Shown here: positions 35,043 through 45,856 of the stretch, piece after piece
Layout: every line of letters starts with the position of its first letter
Position numbering within the stretch: the stretch's first letter is position 1
Assembly (NCBI GenBank): GCA_034440635.1
Contig: JAOTON010001351.1
Location: 1,329,501 to 1,393,500 of the forward strand
Source of the DNA: Lepas anatifera
Taxonomy: Eukaryota > Arthropoda > Thecostraca > Lepadidae
Direction of reading: 5' to 3'
DNA length: 64,000 nt
Position numbers and translations under genes: made by a program
The notes under the pieces: model-generated
Told to the model about the DNA's origin: nothing
Databases searched by the model: none
The model's input: the letters and a program-made list of their open reading frames with translations, nothing else

Positions 35043-35650
35043 ATTAGTTTGGGGGAATTGAGGTATTCCATTTTTTTCTCCGGGGCGCGTTGATCATGGC
35101 TCAACCTACCCCAACACCCTCGTGGTTCAACTTACCCCGAGACCCCGCCGCAACTCCGGAGGCAGCTGACACAGAAAGTGGGTGATCAGTTCTCATAGTT
35201 TTCGGCCCAAATAAGGCGTAAATATCCACATTCAACTCATTTAGTGCGGCTAATCTTTATCTCTAATATCAATACTGCTATTACAAAATGTTTGACAAAA
35301 GTAAAATTCACTTTTGCTATGAAAAAAACAGGTTTTTCTGTCTCAAAACCGCTACCGACCAGATACCACGACGGTTTCCTGCTGAAAGACGGAAAGCGGT
35401 TGCGCGCATGCCCTGTCATGATTACAGCGCAATATCTTCAGAAACAGCCGAGTTATCGCGAGTGGCTCAACATGCCCCTGGCTGCAACTAGCCCCGGTCT
35501 CCCCTACATTACTGGTAGTTCTTTAGTTTTTCTCTTCGAAGTTTTGAGTTTCAAGACAAATGATATGTTGAGTTCCGGGTTTTCCGGCATGCTTTACAAC
35601 TTGGCTATCTCATTTAAAATCGCGTTAAAAAGGTGCCACATTCCCTTTAA

Positions 35651-36242
35651 GCCGTATATCATTGATTTAATATCTTGCTGGTCCCAAAACTGGTCTTTTG
35701 TGGGGCAGTGAACGTTTTCAGGGCGGAATTCAGTCAGAATTCGTATCCACAACGCGTCCAGCCTGAACACCACTCAACGCAGATTAGAAAGCCCCGGGAA
35801 GGGGCTGCTCTCTGTTCACGATACGCCTACTAGCTGCACCTGCATGATTTTGAATAAACGAAAGATGAATTAGGTTATATCCTGTGCGGGATGTATCTTT
35901 CATTTAAAATGCCGTGAAACGCTTTCTTTCTTGGAAAAGGAACATGGAAAACATATGTTATTATATAAATTTTTTTAAGAGGTGATTCTAGAAAAAGTTG
36001 CTGACGGCGATACTATTCAGCAACTATACCTATTAAAAAAGGACGTACCGAAGCGTTTTGGGAAAATATCCGTCTATATCCAATTGTGTTCCAAATGAAA
36101 AAATAAACAAATTTTCTCTCAATGCATTTTTCAATTAAAAAAAGATGTGATATACCCTTGATTCACCCTGGATAGACGGTCGCATGACGTCACACCACGG
36201 ACCGGCTTTTGCTCTTGGAGGAGGAGGGCTGAAATTGAGATG
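35651..36242. other. No recognised feature
   Basis: Only short ORFs; nothing recognised. Confidence 0.35.
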
Positions 36243-36250
36243 CCTCCGCT

Positions 36251-36529
36251 CAGGGGCGTAGCCAGGATTTCGCTCAAAGGGGTGAGGGGCAGCGCCTCGA
36301 AAAGGGCCCCTGCAACAGCGCCAAAAGAGCCCTGATGGGCAAAATGGCCCTGCTTGTTACAAAATAGAGTGCTGAAGAGGGCTTCAGAGGGCCCTGTATG
36401 ACATGAAAATTTCAAATTTGGCCACAGAGCATAGTGCGGGCGAGCCGCGCTTCGCGCGGCCCGTGTCCTCAGGGGGCCCTCAGGGGGGGCTGCTGTCCCT
36501 GCCGCCCCTTCCCCTTGGCTACGCCTCTG
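36251..36529. mobile_element. hAT-type MITE
   Basis: Ends are CAGGGGCGTAGCCAGG and, on the minus strand, CAGAGGCGTAGCCAAGG. Flanking octamers CCTCCGCT (36243-36250) and CCTCCGCC (36530-36537) match 7 of 8. Non-coding, with G- and C-run blocks. Confidence 0.82.
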
Positions 36530-36662
36530 CCTCCGCCAACATTAAGCAAGATACCGGACATTAAGCACTGAAAAGAAACGCCTCCTGCCACTGATGCCGC
36601 CCCCCTTGCAAGGGTGCTATGAGTTAGAAGTCCCATCTATATATGAATATACTGACTATATA

Positions 36663-37065
36663 CAGGGGCGGACGCAGACCAGAGTTTTTTTTAAGCACAA
36701 CTTGTATATGACAAGGGAGGCTCTCAGACGGAGGAGACAGAAACGGTTGTTCTTGAAAGAGTCGAAGTCGAAGTTGAAGTGACATAACGCACCTCAGGTT
36801 TGGGGGGCAAAACCATGTCTGCCTCCCTCCTAGGGGGTGGGGGTGGGACGTGCAATTTGGGTGCTCCACAGACCTAGTATAAGCTACCTCTCCAAAAAAA
36901 TGGTCGCTTTCCTGGGGGAGGGGGACGAGGATTTTTGCTCGACAGACCTAGTGTAAACACCATTTTTTAAATTATCCGGCCTTTGGAAGGGCCAAAAGAA
37001 ATTTTGCCCCCCCTCCAGCGCTTGGGGAGGCGTGGCCGGAACGCCCCCCCCTGTGTCCGCCAATG
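36663..37065. mobile_element. hAT-type MITE (GGCGGACGCAG family, copy 1)
   Basis: Ends are CAGGGGCGGACGCAGACC and, on the minus strand, CATTGGCGGACACAGG. Octamers ACTATATA (36655-36662) and ACGATATA (37066-37073) match 7 of 8. Internal ACAGACCTAGTGTAAACAC is shared with the copy at 42042-42248. Confidence 0.82.
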
Positions 37066-38504
37066 ACGATATAGCGCGTGCGAGCGTGAAGGTGTGGCGA
37101 TGACCTGTAAAATGCCCTCGGGCTGGGCATTTGACACCAGTTAAAAAAACTGAGTTCCATCATACTTAACGTTTTTTGTGGGCCCCTAATTCGCGGGCCC
37201 CTCCCCTGAGTCTTGAACTCGCCCCCTCCTTGAGAAAATCCCGGAGTCGCTCCTGCCTCCGCTGTCATGTTCGCGGCTCTTTGTTTTCCTGCTTCCACCC
37301 CGAAATATGGTAGTGTTGTGACCAAATAACTTTACTGCAATTTTTGTGTCGTATAAGCTGCGAAAAAATTTTACAAACAAATTTTTGTTGGGTATCATGT
37401 TGAATTTTATTAATTTTTACGTTGATTTTACTTTTACGTTGATTTTTTAAGGAATTCAAACATACGGTTTCTATGGTCAAATACCAATCAGGATAGGCGC
37501 AGTGGCGTATCCAAGAGGAGTGCAAAAATTCATCTGGCCCATTCAAAACAATCGACCTTCTGCGATTTTTTATGAAGCCCATATGTATACTTTTTACACG
37601 TTTTTCATATTTTGTGTTTCGTTGTTTCCCCATTTGGCCAGTGGCGGATCCAGGGGGGGGCAAAAAGGCATTTGCCCCCCCTCAGGGGGTGTTCAAACTC
37701 CCTTCCCCCACCGTAGGTAGGGAAGTGACCTAGTGACCTTGACATGACCTCAGGTGAGGTTATTTTTGTGTTTTGACCTAGCACAATCATATTATATATC
37801 ATTCAATTTGCCGTGATGAGGGTAAGCGAATGGTGTATGAAAAATTATTCTAACTCAACTGTCAGAGGCTAGAGCCCAAAAAACTCTACTCTAACATGCA
37901 GCTTTCTTTGACCTGTCACAATTAATGCCTAAATATATTTCAGACCAGACTATGTCTGTCGATATGCAAGTTTTGGACATTGATAAGTATGAACAAGTAG
38001 GCAAACATCAAGTAAGAGGAACAAGCAAACAAGTACAAACAGCAAACAAGTACAAGTACGAACGCCTTATTTTTCCTGAATTTCGTTTGAAACTCAAGTT
38101 TCATTTCCCCCACAGAAAGCGGGGGGGAGCAGGGACCCCCTGAGCCCCCGGTTTCTATGCCTGTGTGCTGTATACCCCGTATAACCTGTCTCTGCCGGTG
38201 GCGGTGCGCGCGTTACGCCCAGGCTGCCCATCAGCCACTTCGTATAAGTGAGAGATTAAAATGAGTGCCAAAAACAGTGTTGGTTGAAGCCGTTAAAAGT
38301 GCGCGATATAAATGTAGCAGTGAAGTGACAATGTGGCGAAAGACACTTCGCGCCGGTGTGTCTGTGTGTACAGCTTCGGTCCGCGTTTTCAATACAAATT
38401 TCCACCAAAAAGTGTTATTTTCAGGTTAATACGCAAGGTGATGGGTAAATGTACCCAGGGGCTGCTTGGATCTAGCAACGTCATGGTGCTGAAATTTGAC
38501 AATA
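37066..38504. other. Repeat-derived DNA, including MITE ends and an AGGTCA repeat
   Basis: CAGTGGCG-type left ends occur at 37500 and 37640 without a clear right end. 37720-37925 is an inverted copy of the AGGTCA repeat at 59020-59230, sharing TTGGGCTCTAG and CACCATTCGCTT blocks. No gene recognised. Confidence 0.4.
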
Positions 38505-38509
38505 AGACG

Positions 38510-38970
38510 GAAGCAGCCTTAGGGTGCTAAATTGTGCGCACCCTGTGGGTGCTTTGTTCAAGCATCTAAGAGCTAATCAGGTGCTAGGTTCAAGCACCTA
38601 AAGGCTATTCAGGTGCTAAGTTCAAGCACCTAAGGTGCTAGTTAGGTGCTAACAAAGCCGTATTATTGGGTGCTAGCTTTAAGCACCCTGCTTAAAATAA
38701 GCAGCTTTTCCTAAGGGTGCTTAAAATAAGCACCCCTGTGGTGCTGAAATTTGACACCTGGATAGAAGGAGCTTTAGGGTGCTAAATCATAAGCACCCTC
38801 TGGGTGCTTACTTCAAACATCTAGGGTGCTAATTGGGTGCTAAGAAAGCCTTAAATTTGGGTGCTAGCTTTAAGCACCCTGCTTAAAATAAGCACCCTTT
38901 TCCTAAGGGTGCTTAAAACCAGCATCCCTGTGGTGCTGAAATTTGACACCTGATTAGCACCATTCGGGCG
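38510..38970. repeat. Hairpin-dense GGTGCT/AGCACC repeat, duplicated
   Basis: GGTGCT and AGCACC alternate dozens of times and form nested hairpins, for example AGGTGCTAAG with AAGCACCT. Two larger units begin at GTGCTGAAATTTGACA (about 38484 and 38740), with a third partial start near 38932. Non-coding. Confidence 0.85.
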
Positions 38971-39986
38971 CTAATCTTTTTTACAGTGTATATGTGGAAA
39001 ACATATTGCACCTTAGGAAAACTAACCCGAGCAGATTTGCTGTACGACTTTGTGGGTCTGTGAAACTATCTTAGAAACCCAAAGACCGCTTCATTGTTAT
39101 CTTCGCCGATTTAATGCCAGGGGGCACCTCTATGGTGGTGCCCCTGGTTCATCAAGGGGGCACAGCGCCCCGTTGCCCCCCGTTCCGCCGCCTATATCAA
39201 GTACGGTTCGCGACCTTCGATTCACCAGCATTGTCATAAGTTGTATTCCACATAGGTTGTAGCCGCTGAAGTTGAGTAGGTTTATTTCTGAACCGCCCAG
39301 GTAGAACGCAGCCCTGGGCTCAGTTATCATTCTACTTCACCTACAGATCAATCGATTATTTTGTATTTCAGACGCATTCGGCGTTTTGAGCTGGGCCTCT
39401 GCTGGCATGGACGGTAGAGCTGTGGCAGAAGACCAGCTCAGACCGGTCTCAGTCTTCGTTAGCACAGGACGGTGTCACAAGCTGAGGGCGCACCACAAAC
39501 ATGGGCCATCTAGGAAAATCAGCCCAAAAGTCGTGTTCAAATAACACTACGCCATCTTGACCTTTTCATTTCGACCTTAAAAGTTGTTATTGTATGTTCT
39601 AGAGACCTGAGGGAAACAATATTCCTAGTTTCTTTCCTGGAATAACCAATTTCTTAACTCCAAGTATTAAATAAGATGCTCTAGCAGCATAAGAGAGGAG
39701 TGCCACTCCGTGTATCCCCACTGCGCCAGTTCCGGAGATAGGAACAACACAGGAGAACAGGGGAGTGGCCTGTGGGCTTCCATTACGTCCGTTTCCAGGC
39801 TAACATTCACTTGTCACGTGAAGCCGGTGGAACCGCTCTGCTCGGTACCACCGGCCCTGTAAAAATAAACCAGCGCTACGTGCTTTCTATCAGAACTTCG
39901 CGGGCGCCCCGCTTGTACTGCGATGCAGTCTCTGTTTATTTCATTTTGGGCCGTCAGAAGCTTTTCTACCACGCCGAGGCCCCGCT
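38971..39986. other. No recognised feature
   Basis: A short G/C-run MITE-like patch at about 39118-39195. Otherwise unassigned. Confidence 0.35.
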
Positions 39987-40324
39987 GATGGCTGTGGGAG
40001 GCGTGGCACACATTTGGCCGTCCCATTTAGCCCTTGCTCCAGACATGGCTTGGGGCGTGACACATTTGGCCGTCCCAGTTAGCCCTCGCCCCAGACATGG
40101 CTGTGGGAGGCGTGGCACACATTTGGCCGTCCCAGTTAGCCCTCGCTCCAGACATGGCTGTGGGAGGCGTGGCACACATTTGGCCGTCCCAGTTAGCCCT
40201 TGCTCCAGACATGGCTGTGGGAGGCGTGGCACACATTTGGCCGTCCCAGTTAGCCCTTGCTCCAGACATGGCTGTGGGAGGCGTGGCACACATTTGGCCG
40301 TCCCAGTTAGCCCTTGCTCCAGAC
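39987..40324 (+). repeat. 57-bp satellite, six copies
   Basis: Unit contains GACATGGCTGTGGGAGGCGT and ACACATTTGGCCGTCCCAG. Because 57 is a multiple of three, each frame keeps a 19-residue repeat and stays open on both strands. The second copy has a short deletion. The ORFs here are by-products. Confidence 0.95.
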
Positions 40325-40939
40325 GGGATTTGCCACGCCTGTTACAGCACTCACATTTGATGAATGTTTGTCTTGCCTAATGTGGTGAGTAAAGGGACGA
40401 TTTTTTTACTTTTGCTCGCAGGACACATCAAACTGTCTACATATCACCACCTTCCTTGCACATGCAGTATGCACTAAAGGCAATTCCCGCCAAAGCTTTT
40501 GATGAAACTTTGGTACGAAAGAGCGAGACATCAAATAAACATTTGAAAACCTCTATTTTACATCAAGTGCTCGTTTCAAAATGCAGCGTGCAATACATAC
40601 CACCTTATATGGAAAAAATTTGTTTTTCAATAGAAGGGGTTTCAGCAAAAACAAGTATCTTGTATCATTCACCGATAATACCATCTCACAGCCTCAACAG
40701 TTCCGACAATAAAGAGACTTCATGAAGCCTTACTCTACTATTTACGTGTAGTGTAGCTCTGAAAAGCCGGTGACTGTGAAAACCCGCTGGTGTTGGCACC
40801 CCATGTGACCCTGGCAGAGACGGCGCATTCCATTTTCGAGAAAGTGTGCAAGATTTTCGGGAGGGGCGCCTTTCTCCTCAGGGGGCGCCTTCATTCCTTG
40901 AGGGGCGCCTGTGCTATCCAAGGGCGTTCTGCAGAAGCT
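40325..40939. other. Unassigned DNA with a GGGGCGCC minisatellite patch
   Basis: About 40860-40930 carries GGGGCGCC units like those at 46520-47360 and 56835-56975. No gene. Confidence 0.4.
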
Positions 40940-41577
40940 CTTTAGACTTGGCGTGCGAGGCCATATGGGATGGTTTACTTTTGATTTTCTGAAAAATGGG
41001 TATTTTAGATTTTGCGTAAACTCAGTCGTATCGGATTAGTATCAGCAACAAAGCGGCATAGCCCAGGGTTCTGTGATCTCCATAGCTTTGGTTGTGGTTA
41101 CGATCGATGATATTGCAGAAACTCTTCCCGCTAACACGTCAGGTACTTTTCGTTGACGACTTCACAATATGGATGAGAGCGTCTACTACAGCAGCTGCGC
41201 AGAGGCGGATGCAGCCTGGCCTTAACACATTGCAGCAATGGAGCACACGTAATGGACTGAAATCTTCAAGTACAAAAACCAAGTAGGTATATGCACTTCT
41301 TTAATAGACGTGGAGCCTGATGACCCGATGTTGTAAATTCGCGGTAGTCCGATCGACGTTGTAGCGGAAACAAAATTTCTCTGGGTCACACTCGGCAGTC
41401 TTTCATATGCGCCACACCTGAAGTAACCCCGGAAAAAATGTTTCGATACGCTGAAAATACTGAAAGTGTTTAGGAGGATGAGATACGGTGCGGATAGACA
41501 AATGCTTCTGATGCTATGCAGATCACTTATTCGTTCGAAGATCGACTACGGCTGTGTTGTGTATGAGGCTGCGCCTT
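40940..41577 (+). pseudogene. Non-LTR retrotransposon reverse-transcriptase fragment (jockey/R1-like)
   Basis: Translated plus-strand frames give, in order: GHMGWFTFDFLKN, SGIAQGSVIS (motif B type), then in another frame LFVDDFTIWM with the catalytic FVDD, the helix LNTLQQWSTRNGLKSSSTKT, and later MRYGADRQMLLMLCRSLIRSKIDYGC. This is the palm-to-thumb order of LINE reverse transcriptases. At least two frameshifts and stops are present. Both the 5' part (endonuclease) and the 3' end are missing. Confidence 0.82.
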
Positions 41578-41585
41578 AGTCTTTT

Positions 41586-41702
41586 TGTAGACCTTTTGTT
41601 GGGTGGCAGGCAAGGTAAGAACCCCTACCCCCGCCACCGCTTGCGTGCTCAAGAACGGTAAGGTTAAACCGATCATGCAAGCTGCTACGACTAGTGCAAA
41701 GG
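41586..41702 (-). repeat. Inverted partner of 44653-44806
   Basis: The reverse complement aligns with 44653-44806, sharing CTTGCCTGCCACCCA and CTTGAGCACGCAAG. On the minus strand it can be read as CMIGLTLPFLSTQAVAG. The plus strand of the partner reads CMIGLTVPFLSTQAVAG. The element type is unknown. Confidence 0.6.
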
Positions 41703-42041
41703 CACGGCCCACACATGCCAAGCCTGTCGGGGTGCGACGTAGGAGGAGAGGAGCAAAGCTCCGGCCTGGTCTCTCCTGTCTGAGATCCTCGGTTTGGGAG
41801 AGGGTACAAGTAAGCAGACAGGATAGGGGAACTTGTAATTTTGGGGACTGGTATGCACTGAGTCACTCGGACCGACCCTTACCTGACAGGCGATTCAGCT
41901 CTAATGACACGGCGGGCACCGCCCGCTGGGCTCTGACCGCATAGGGTCACGTGCTCGGCCCGCCTCGGGCGCCGGACCGGCCGACCTCCGCCAATCAGCG
42001 GCCGGCTCGTTCACGGCAGCGCCACGTCCATGTATTCACAT

Positions 42042-42248
42042 CAGGGGCGGACGCAGACCCGAAATTCAGGGGGGGGCAGTGAGTTGGGGGAGGGACGGAA
42101 GTGAATATCTAATTGCTCAACAGACCTAGTGTAAACACTTTTTTCGAAAATTTATCCGGCCTTTGGGGGCAAAAGATAATTTGGCCCCCCTTCCAGCGCT
42201 TTGGGTGGGTTTATGGCCAGAATGTCCCCCTCCCCCGCGTCGCCAATG
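42042..42248. mobile_element. hAT-type MITE (GGCGGACGCAG family, copy 2)
   Basis: Starts CAGGGGCGGACGCAGACC and ends GTCGCCAATG. Octamers ATTCACAT (42034-42041) and ATTCTCAT (42249-42256) match 7 of 8. An internally deleted relative of 36663-37065. Confidence 0.82.
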
Positions 42249-43105
42249 ATTCTCATGAGCTTCAGCATATTAAAAAAACAAATAGTACTAAATAGACAAA
42301 CTGAAAACGCTAATCCTGACAATTTTCAAGGAATTGCGCACGTCTGGGATGTTAAACAGAAAGCCACCATTTAGGAGATAGGTGTATACGTAAGGTAACC
42401 AAGACTGAAACTTTTCAGTTTATTGGAGATAAACGGAAGCAGGTCGTCGAGCCTCCCTGGAGTCTCGACGACTCCCTGGAGTCACCTTTTACGACACACA
42501 AACTGCATTTATTAACAACGAAACGGAATTTTCCCTTGAAATAATATTCTGGTTCTATTTCATCACATTCTGATAAACCAGAGAGAACATGTCGATGAAG
42601 GTTTTTCGCCATTGATTTGAACTAGTAAAAATAGAGCAAAAATATTTAGGCAAACGGAATCCTCGCAACAAGCCGAATAGAAATATATATATAATCTGAC
42701 CTTTCTAGGTCAAATCCGGTCAAATCTAGGATTTGAGCTGACCTGTGGTCAGGTCAAGGTCAGATTATATAAAAACGCATCTGACTAGAACCGCAGGGAT
42801 AAGGCAAACATAATGCCGTTAAAATAAAAATTATATCACCATCCATTTACACATTTAGTGGACTGTCGGGCGAGGAGAGTAGTATGGTGATTTGGGCTTT
42901 GGCAGGGAGAGTCTGAGGCTAGCCTGTACAACTAGGTATTCAGTTTAAACGATTTTCTCCATATTTTTCTAATGGAGAGGTCATGGCTCTTACTTAACCT
43001 TAGGTCGTCGATATGGAAAATACCGGAATATATGCTTAGAACTTGGTGGGCCCATTATGTGATGAGTTTCAATTTGATAGTGTTGTGGCGGACCCCGTTT
43101 GGTGC
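42249..43105. other. AGGTCA-rich repeat DNA
   Basis: TGACCT/AGGTCA words cluster at 42700-42765. 42950-43075 resembles 51660-51800 and 60083-60215 (TCTAATGGAGAGGTCATG, TCGATATGGAAAAT). Non-coding. Confidence 0.5.
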
Positions 43106-43111
43106 AAACTC

Positions 43112-43178
43112 GGTTGGCTCAGTCGGTAGAGCAGCGGCTATTAATCCCAGTATCGCGGGTTCGATCCTCGTTACGAGC
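43112..43178 (+). repeat. tRNA-like sequence (SINE head or tRNA pseudogene)
   Basis: A-box TGGCTCAGTCGG with D-arm GCTC/GAGC, loop CTATTAA (anticodon position ATT), and B-box GGTTCGATCC. Anticodon, T and acceptor stems each have mismatches, so it is unlikely to be a functional tRNA. Related to 16963-17033. Confidence 0.5.
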
Positions 43179-43659
43179 GGCAACTTTTGCTATCTCTCAA
43201 CGTGTGTGGTTCTTGGCGCGAACGGCGATTATGAGTGGTGTACTTTGGGTCTCGTGACCTGGCCACGTGATCACGTGTGGTGTATTTTGGGTCACGTGAC
43301 CTGGTCACGTGAACACGTGATCGGGCCACGGGCATGGCTCTGAGGCGATGTCGGGGTTGCGCCGGGGACGAAGGGCCAGTAGTGTCTCTACTAACCGCGG
43401 AGCCAGTCAACCACACTCGACATTAGAGGTAAGGTCTCAATCCGTACTCCTCTCCCTGCCGGTGCCTCGGACCCTCCGAGCACCATTCTTCGTTACCGAC
43501 GGTGCCTCAGACCATCCAAGCGCCATTCCTCGCTACTGTCGGTGGAGCGCCATTCGTCGTTACCGCCGGTCATAGGCGGATCCAGGATTCCTGATCAGGG
43601 GGAGTTGTTTGTTTTAATCAGTCAGTTTTTTCAAACGTTGATAGGTTTTGGAGTGCTGC
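43179..43659. other. No recognised gene; CACGTGA repeats and a MITE-like end
   Basis: GTCACGTGACCTGG-type words repeat at 43253-43330. The end-like GTCATAGGCGGATCCAGG lies at 43569-43586. Otherwise unassigned. Confidence 0.4.
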
Positions 43660-43990
43660 AGCGATGAGCATAATGATAAGTTGATAAGGTGTTCACTGGC
43701 TTGTCCACGCGAATGCGGATGTAAAAAACACTGAAGATTGTATATTCGGGCACAGCCCTTCATCAGAATCATGTAGTTAATATAAAAAAATCAGTCATGG
43801 TGTAGCCAGGCCTTGAATTGAGCTTTACACAAATGCCTTTTAGAATGTATTGTTTAAAAAAGGGTGTCTTGACAACAATCTTGGTACCTCTAACCTAATA
43901 GTAATGCCGACAATACTACAAAAGCAGACCGGTATTTGTGCGATAGAATTTTCTATTATAGCCAAACACGATGTAGTATATTAATCGGAT
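43660..43990 (-). repeat. Left arm of a foldback array
   Basis: Inverted relative to 48590-48900. Shared blocks include GGTACCTCTAACCTAA, GTAATGCCGACAATAC, GGGCACAGCCCTTCATCAG and GATAAGGTG. The arms enclose about 4.6 kb of AT palindromes, minisatellites and a TTAA MITE. Confidence 0.8.
43736..43770 (-). ncRNA. Degenerate hammerhead-ribozyme-like motif
   Basis: The minus strand reads stem I GATT, core CTGATGA, A, stem II GGGC with loop TGT and GCCC, then GAA, and AATC closing stem I. The base after GAA is T where hammerheads have A, so cleavage is doubtful. Same layout as 48784-48818. Confidence 0.4.
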
Positions 43991-44068
43991 ATTTGTATAT
44001 TTTTGTTATTACTTATTTTATTATTTTACTTGACTGCAGCTAAAATGGTAACAATAACCACTCATTTA

Positions 44069-44247
44069 GAAATAGTACACGTGATAACTAGATCGGTGTA
44101 ATGATTGCAAACTTCAGCATATAGTTAAGTCTGATGCTATATGTTAATAAAATTGCCTCGCTCGAATTATCGAATAAATATATATATATAACAAGATTAT
44201 ATAAAACAATAATATAATATATAACAATTAGAACATACACATACATC

Positions 44248-44304
<57 letters not shown>

Positions 44305-44471
44305 ATGTTCTAATTGTTATACATTATCTTATTGTTTTATATAATCTTGTTATATATATCTTCATTAGATAATTCGAGCTAGGCAATTTCAGTAACATAT
44401 AGCATCAGACTTAATTATATGCGGACGTTTGCAATCATTACACCGATCTAGTATCACGTGTACTATTTCTG
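44069..44471. repeat. About 400-bp AT-rich palindrome
   Basis: Left arm 44069-44245 and right arm 44295-44471 are near-perfect inverted repeats (AGAAATAGTACACGTGAT at the outer edges, TTAGAACATACACAT toward the middle). The centre is a TA tract at about 44245-44300. Confidence 0.93.
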
Positions 44472-44580
44472 ACCAGTTTTTTTATATTCACTATGATGAT
44501 ATTTACTATGATATTTACAGTTTTTTTATATTTACTATGTTTTTTATATTTACTTGACCAGTTTTTTATATTTACTACAT

Positions 44581-44613
44581 GATTTTGATGAGGGCCTGTG
44601 TCAGAACATACAA
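44581..44613 (+). ncRNA. Strongly decayed hammerhead-like motif
   Basis: GATTTTGATGAGGGCCTGTGTCAGAA resembles the motif at 48784-48818, with changes in the core (TTGATGA for CTGATGA) and in stem II. Not expected to be active. Confidence 0.25.
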
Positions 44614-44652
44614 CCGTCACTGCTTTTTACATCCGGATTTTTATATATTTAC

Positions 44653-44806
44653 ATCCGGATTTTGCACTTGTTGGAGCAGCTTGTATGATTGGTTTAACCG
44701 TACCGTTCTTGAGCACGCAAGCAGTGGCGGGAGTTCTTACCTTCCTCGGGGGTTCTTACCTCTTCAAAGGGTTCTTACCTTGCCTGCCACCCAGCAAAAG
44801 GTCTAA
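44653..44806 (+). repeat. Inverted partner of 41586-41702, with GGTTCTTACC duplications
   Basis: Relative to 41586-41702 it carries two extra GGTTCTTACC units. Both copies can be read as the same peptide on opposite strands. Origin unknown. Confidence 0.6.
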
Positions 44807-45071
44807 ACGGGGAGAGGATTTTGACCGTCTTATTCAAATACTACAAGTAATACAAATATTCAAGTACTACAAATTACAGGAACAACGAAATTCCGCAATT
44901 GATTCGACTGCTACACAAATTTCAGTGTCGCAAGTACAGTCCACCAATCTTTGGTTCACGTTTCATTCCACTATCGGTTGTTTTGTATACCAAGCCTAAT
45001 AATCGCTGATGACGATTATGCTGGGTTATGCTTCTATATACGATTATTCTCTATGCTTAATGCTCCTTTAA

Positions 45072-45852
45072 AGGGAGATACGCGAAAATTGTTTATTGGC
45101 TAGATCAAAAGCTCACAAAAAGTTGTTTCAGAAGTCCTATTCTCATTTTTGCGAATTCGGCCTGCAAATGCCTTAAAATTTCTCTCAAAGTCAACATTTC
45201 TAGACGACTTTACCGGTACACCTCATATCGGTGTATATGACGTACACACGGCTAAGGGCATCAATTTATCTAAGAATTGGGTCATATCTATCCTAAACAG
45301 TGATGTAGAACTTTGGGACTACTACAGAACAAAATACTTTAGAAAAACAATATTCCAAAACTCTTTTGAAACAGAACTATAGGGCTTAAAAGAAATCATA
45401 ATTAACGAATCAGAAGCCTAGGAATTCTCAAACCGGGGTCACGTGACCTATCTCACGCAAAAGTTTTGTCATCCTGGGGCTGAAGCAGAAAATGACCCAA
45501 GACCCGAGATACGACACCGCTGAAGACTTGAGTAATTATGTTTTTTCCGTTTCTAGGGCAAACTAATTCATTTTGTAGTTTTTAAAGGCTTTGTAAAATT
45601 AGTTCAAATACAAATACAGGAGAACAAACATTTGTATTACAAAAAACATTGCTTTCTAACTTTAAATAGTTTTCGAAAAGTAACTGATCGGTGAAGGTTT
45701 CAGCATTTTATCGGAACTGTTAACCTATTTCGATAATAAGTGAGTGGCCTCCCAAAATTTTGCCGAAGATACAAAAATAATTGATAGTTTCGTAATCAGG
45801 ATTTTTCAAATAGCAAGAAACCACAATAATAATTTTTTTCGCGTATCTCCCT
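45072..45852. mobile_element. TTAA-type MITE (AGGGAGATACGCGAAAA family)
   Basis: TTAA at 45068-45071 and 45853-45856. Ends are AGGGAGATACGCGAAAA on both sides, inverted. The interior has one 77-codon ORF (45149-45382) of unknown type and is probably non-coding. Ends and duplication fit a piggyBac-type non-autonomous element. Confidence 0.85.
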
Positions 45853-45856
45853 TTAA

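Larger units (their letters stand above)
33280..35504. mobile_element. pogo-like (Tc1/mariner-group) DNA transposon, gutted
   Basis: Terminal inverted repeats GGGGAGACCGGGGCTAGT (18 bp, one end each) with TA on both sides (33278-33279 and 35505-35506). Further GGTAAGTTGAGCC-type words lie inside both ends (about 33490-33525 and 35095-35140). The TA duplication and the coding remnant point to the pogo group. The DDE domain is missing. A SINE and a G/C-run MITE-like piece (about 34401-34543) are nested inside. Confidence 0.75.
32988..35646. mobile_element. TTAA-type MITE copy 2, split by a pogo-like element
   Basis: Begins GGGGAATGTGGCACC directly after the TTAA shared with copy 1 and ends GTGCCACATTCCCT before TTAA at 35647-35650. 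The MITE body is 32988-33277 plus 35507-35646. The rest is the TA-flanked transposon at 33280-35504. Confidence 0.8.

Noticed and set aside
39772..40380. 202-codon ORF with a 19-residue repeat
   Set aside because: Explained by the 57-bp satellite. The opposite strand is equally open.
43112..43178. Functional tRNA gene with anticodon ATT
   Set aside because: Mismatches occur in the anticodon, T and acceptor stems, so it is a tRNA-like repeat or pseudogene.
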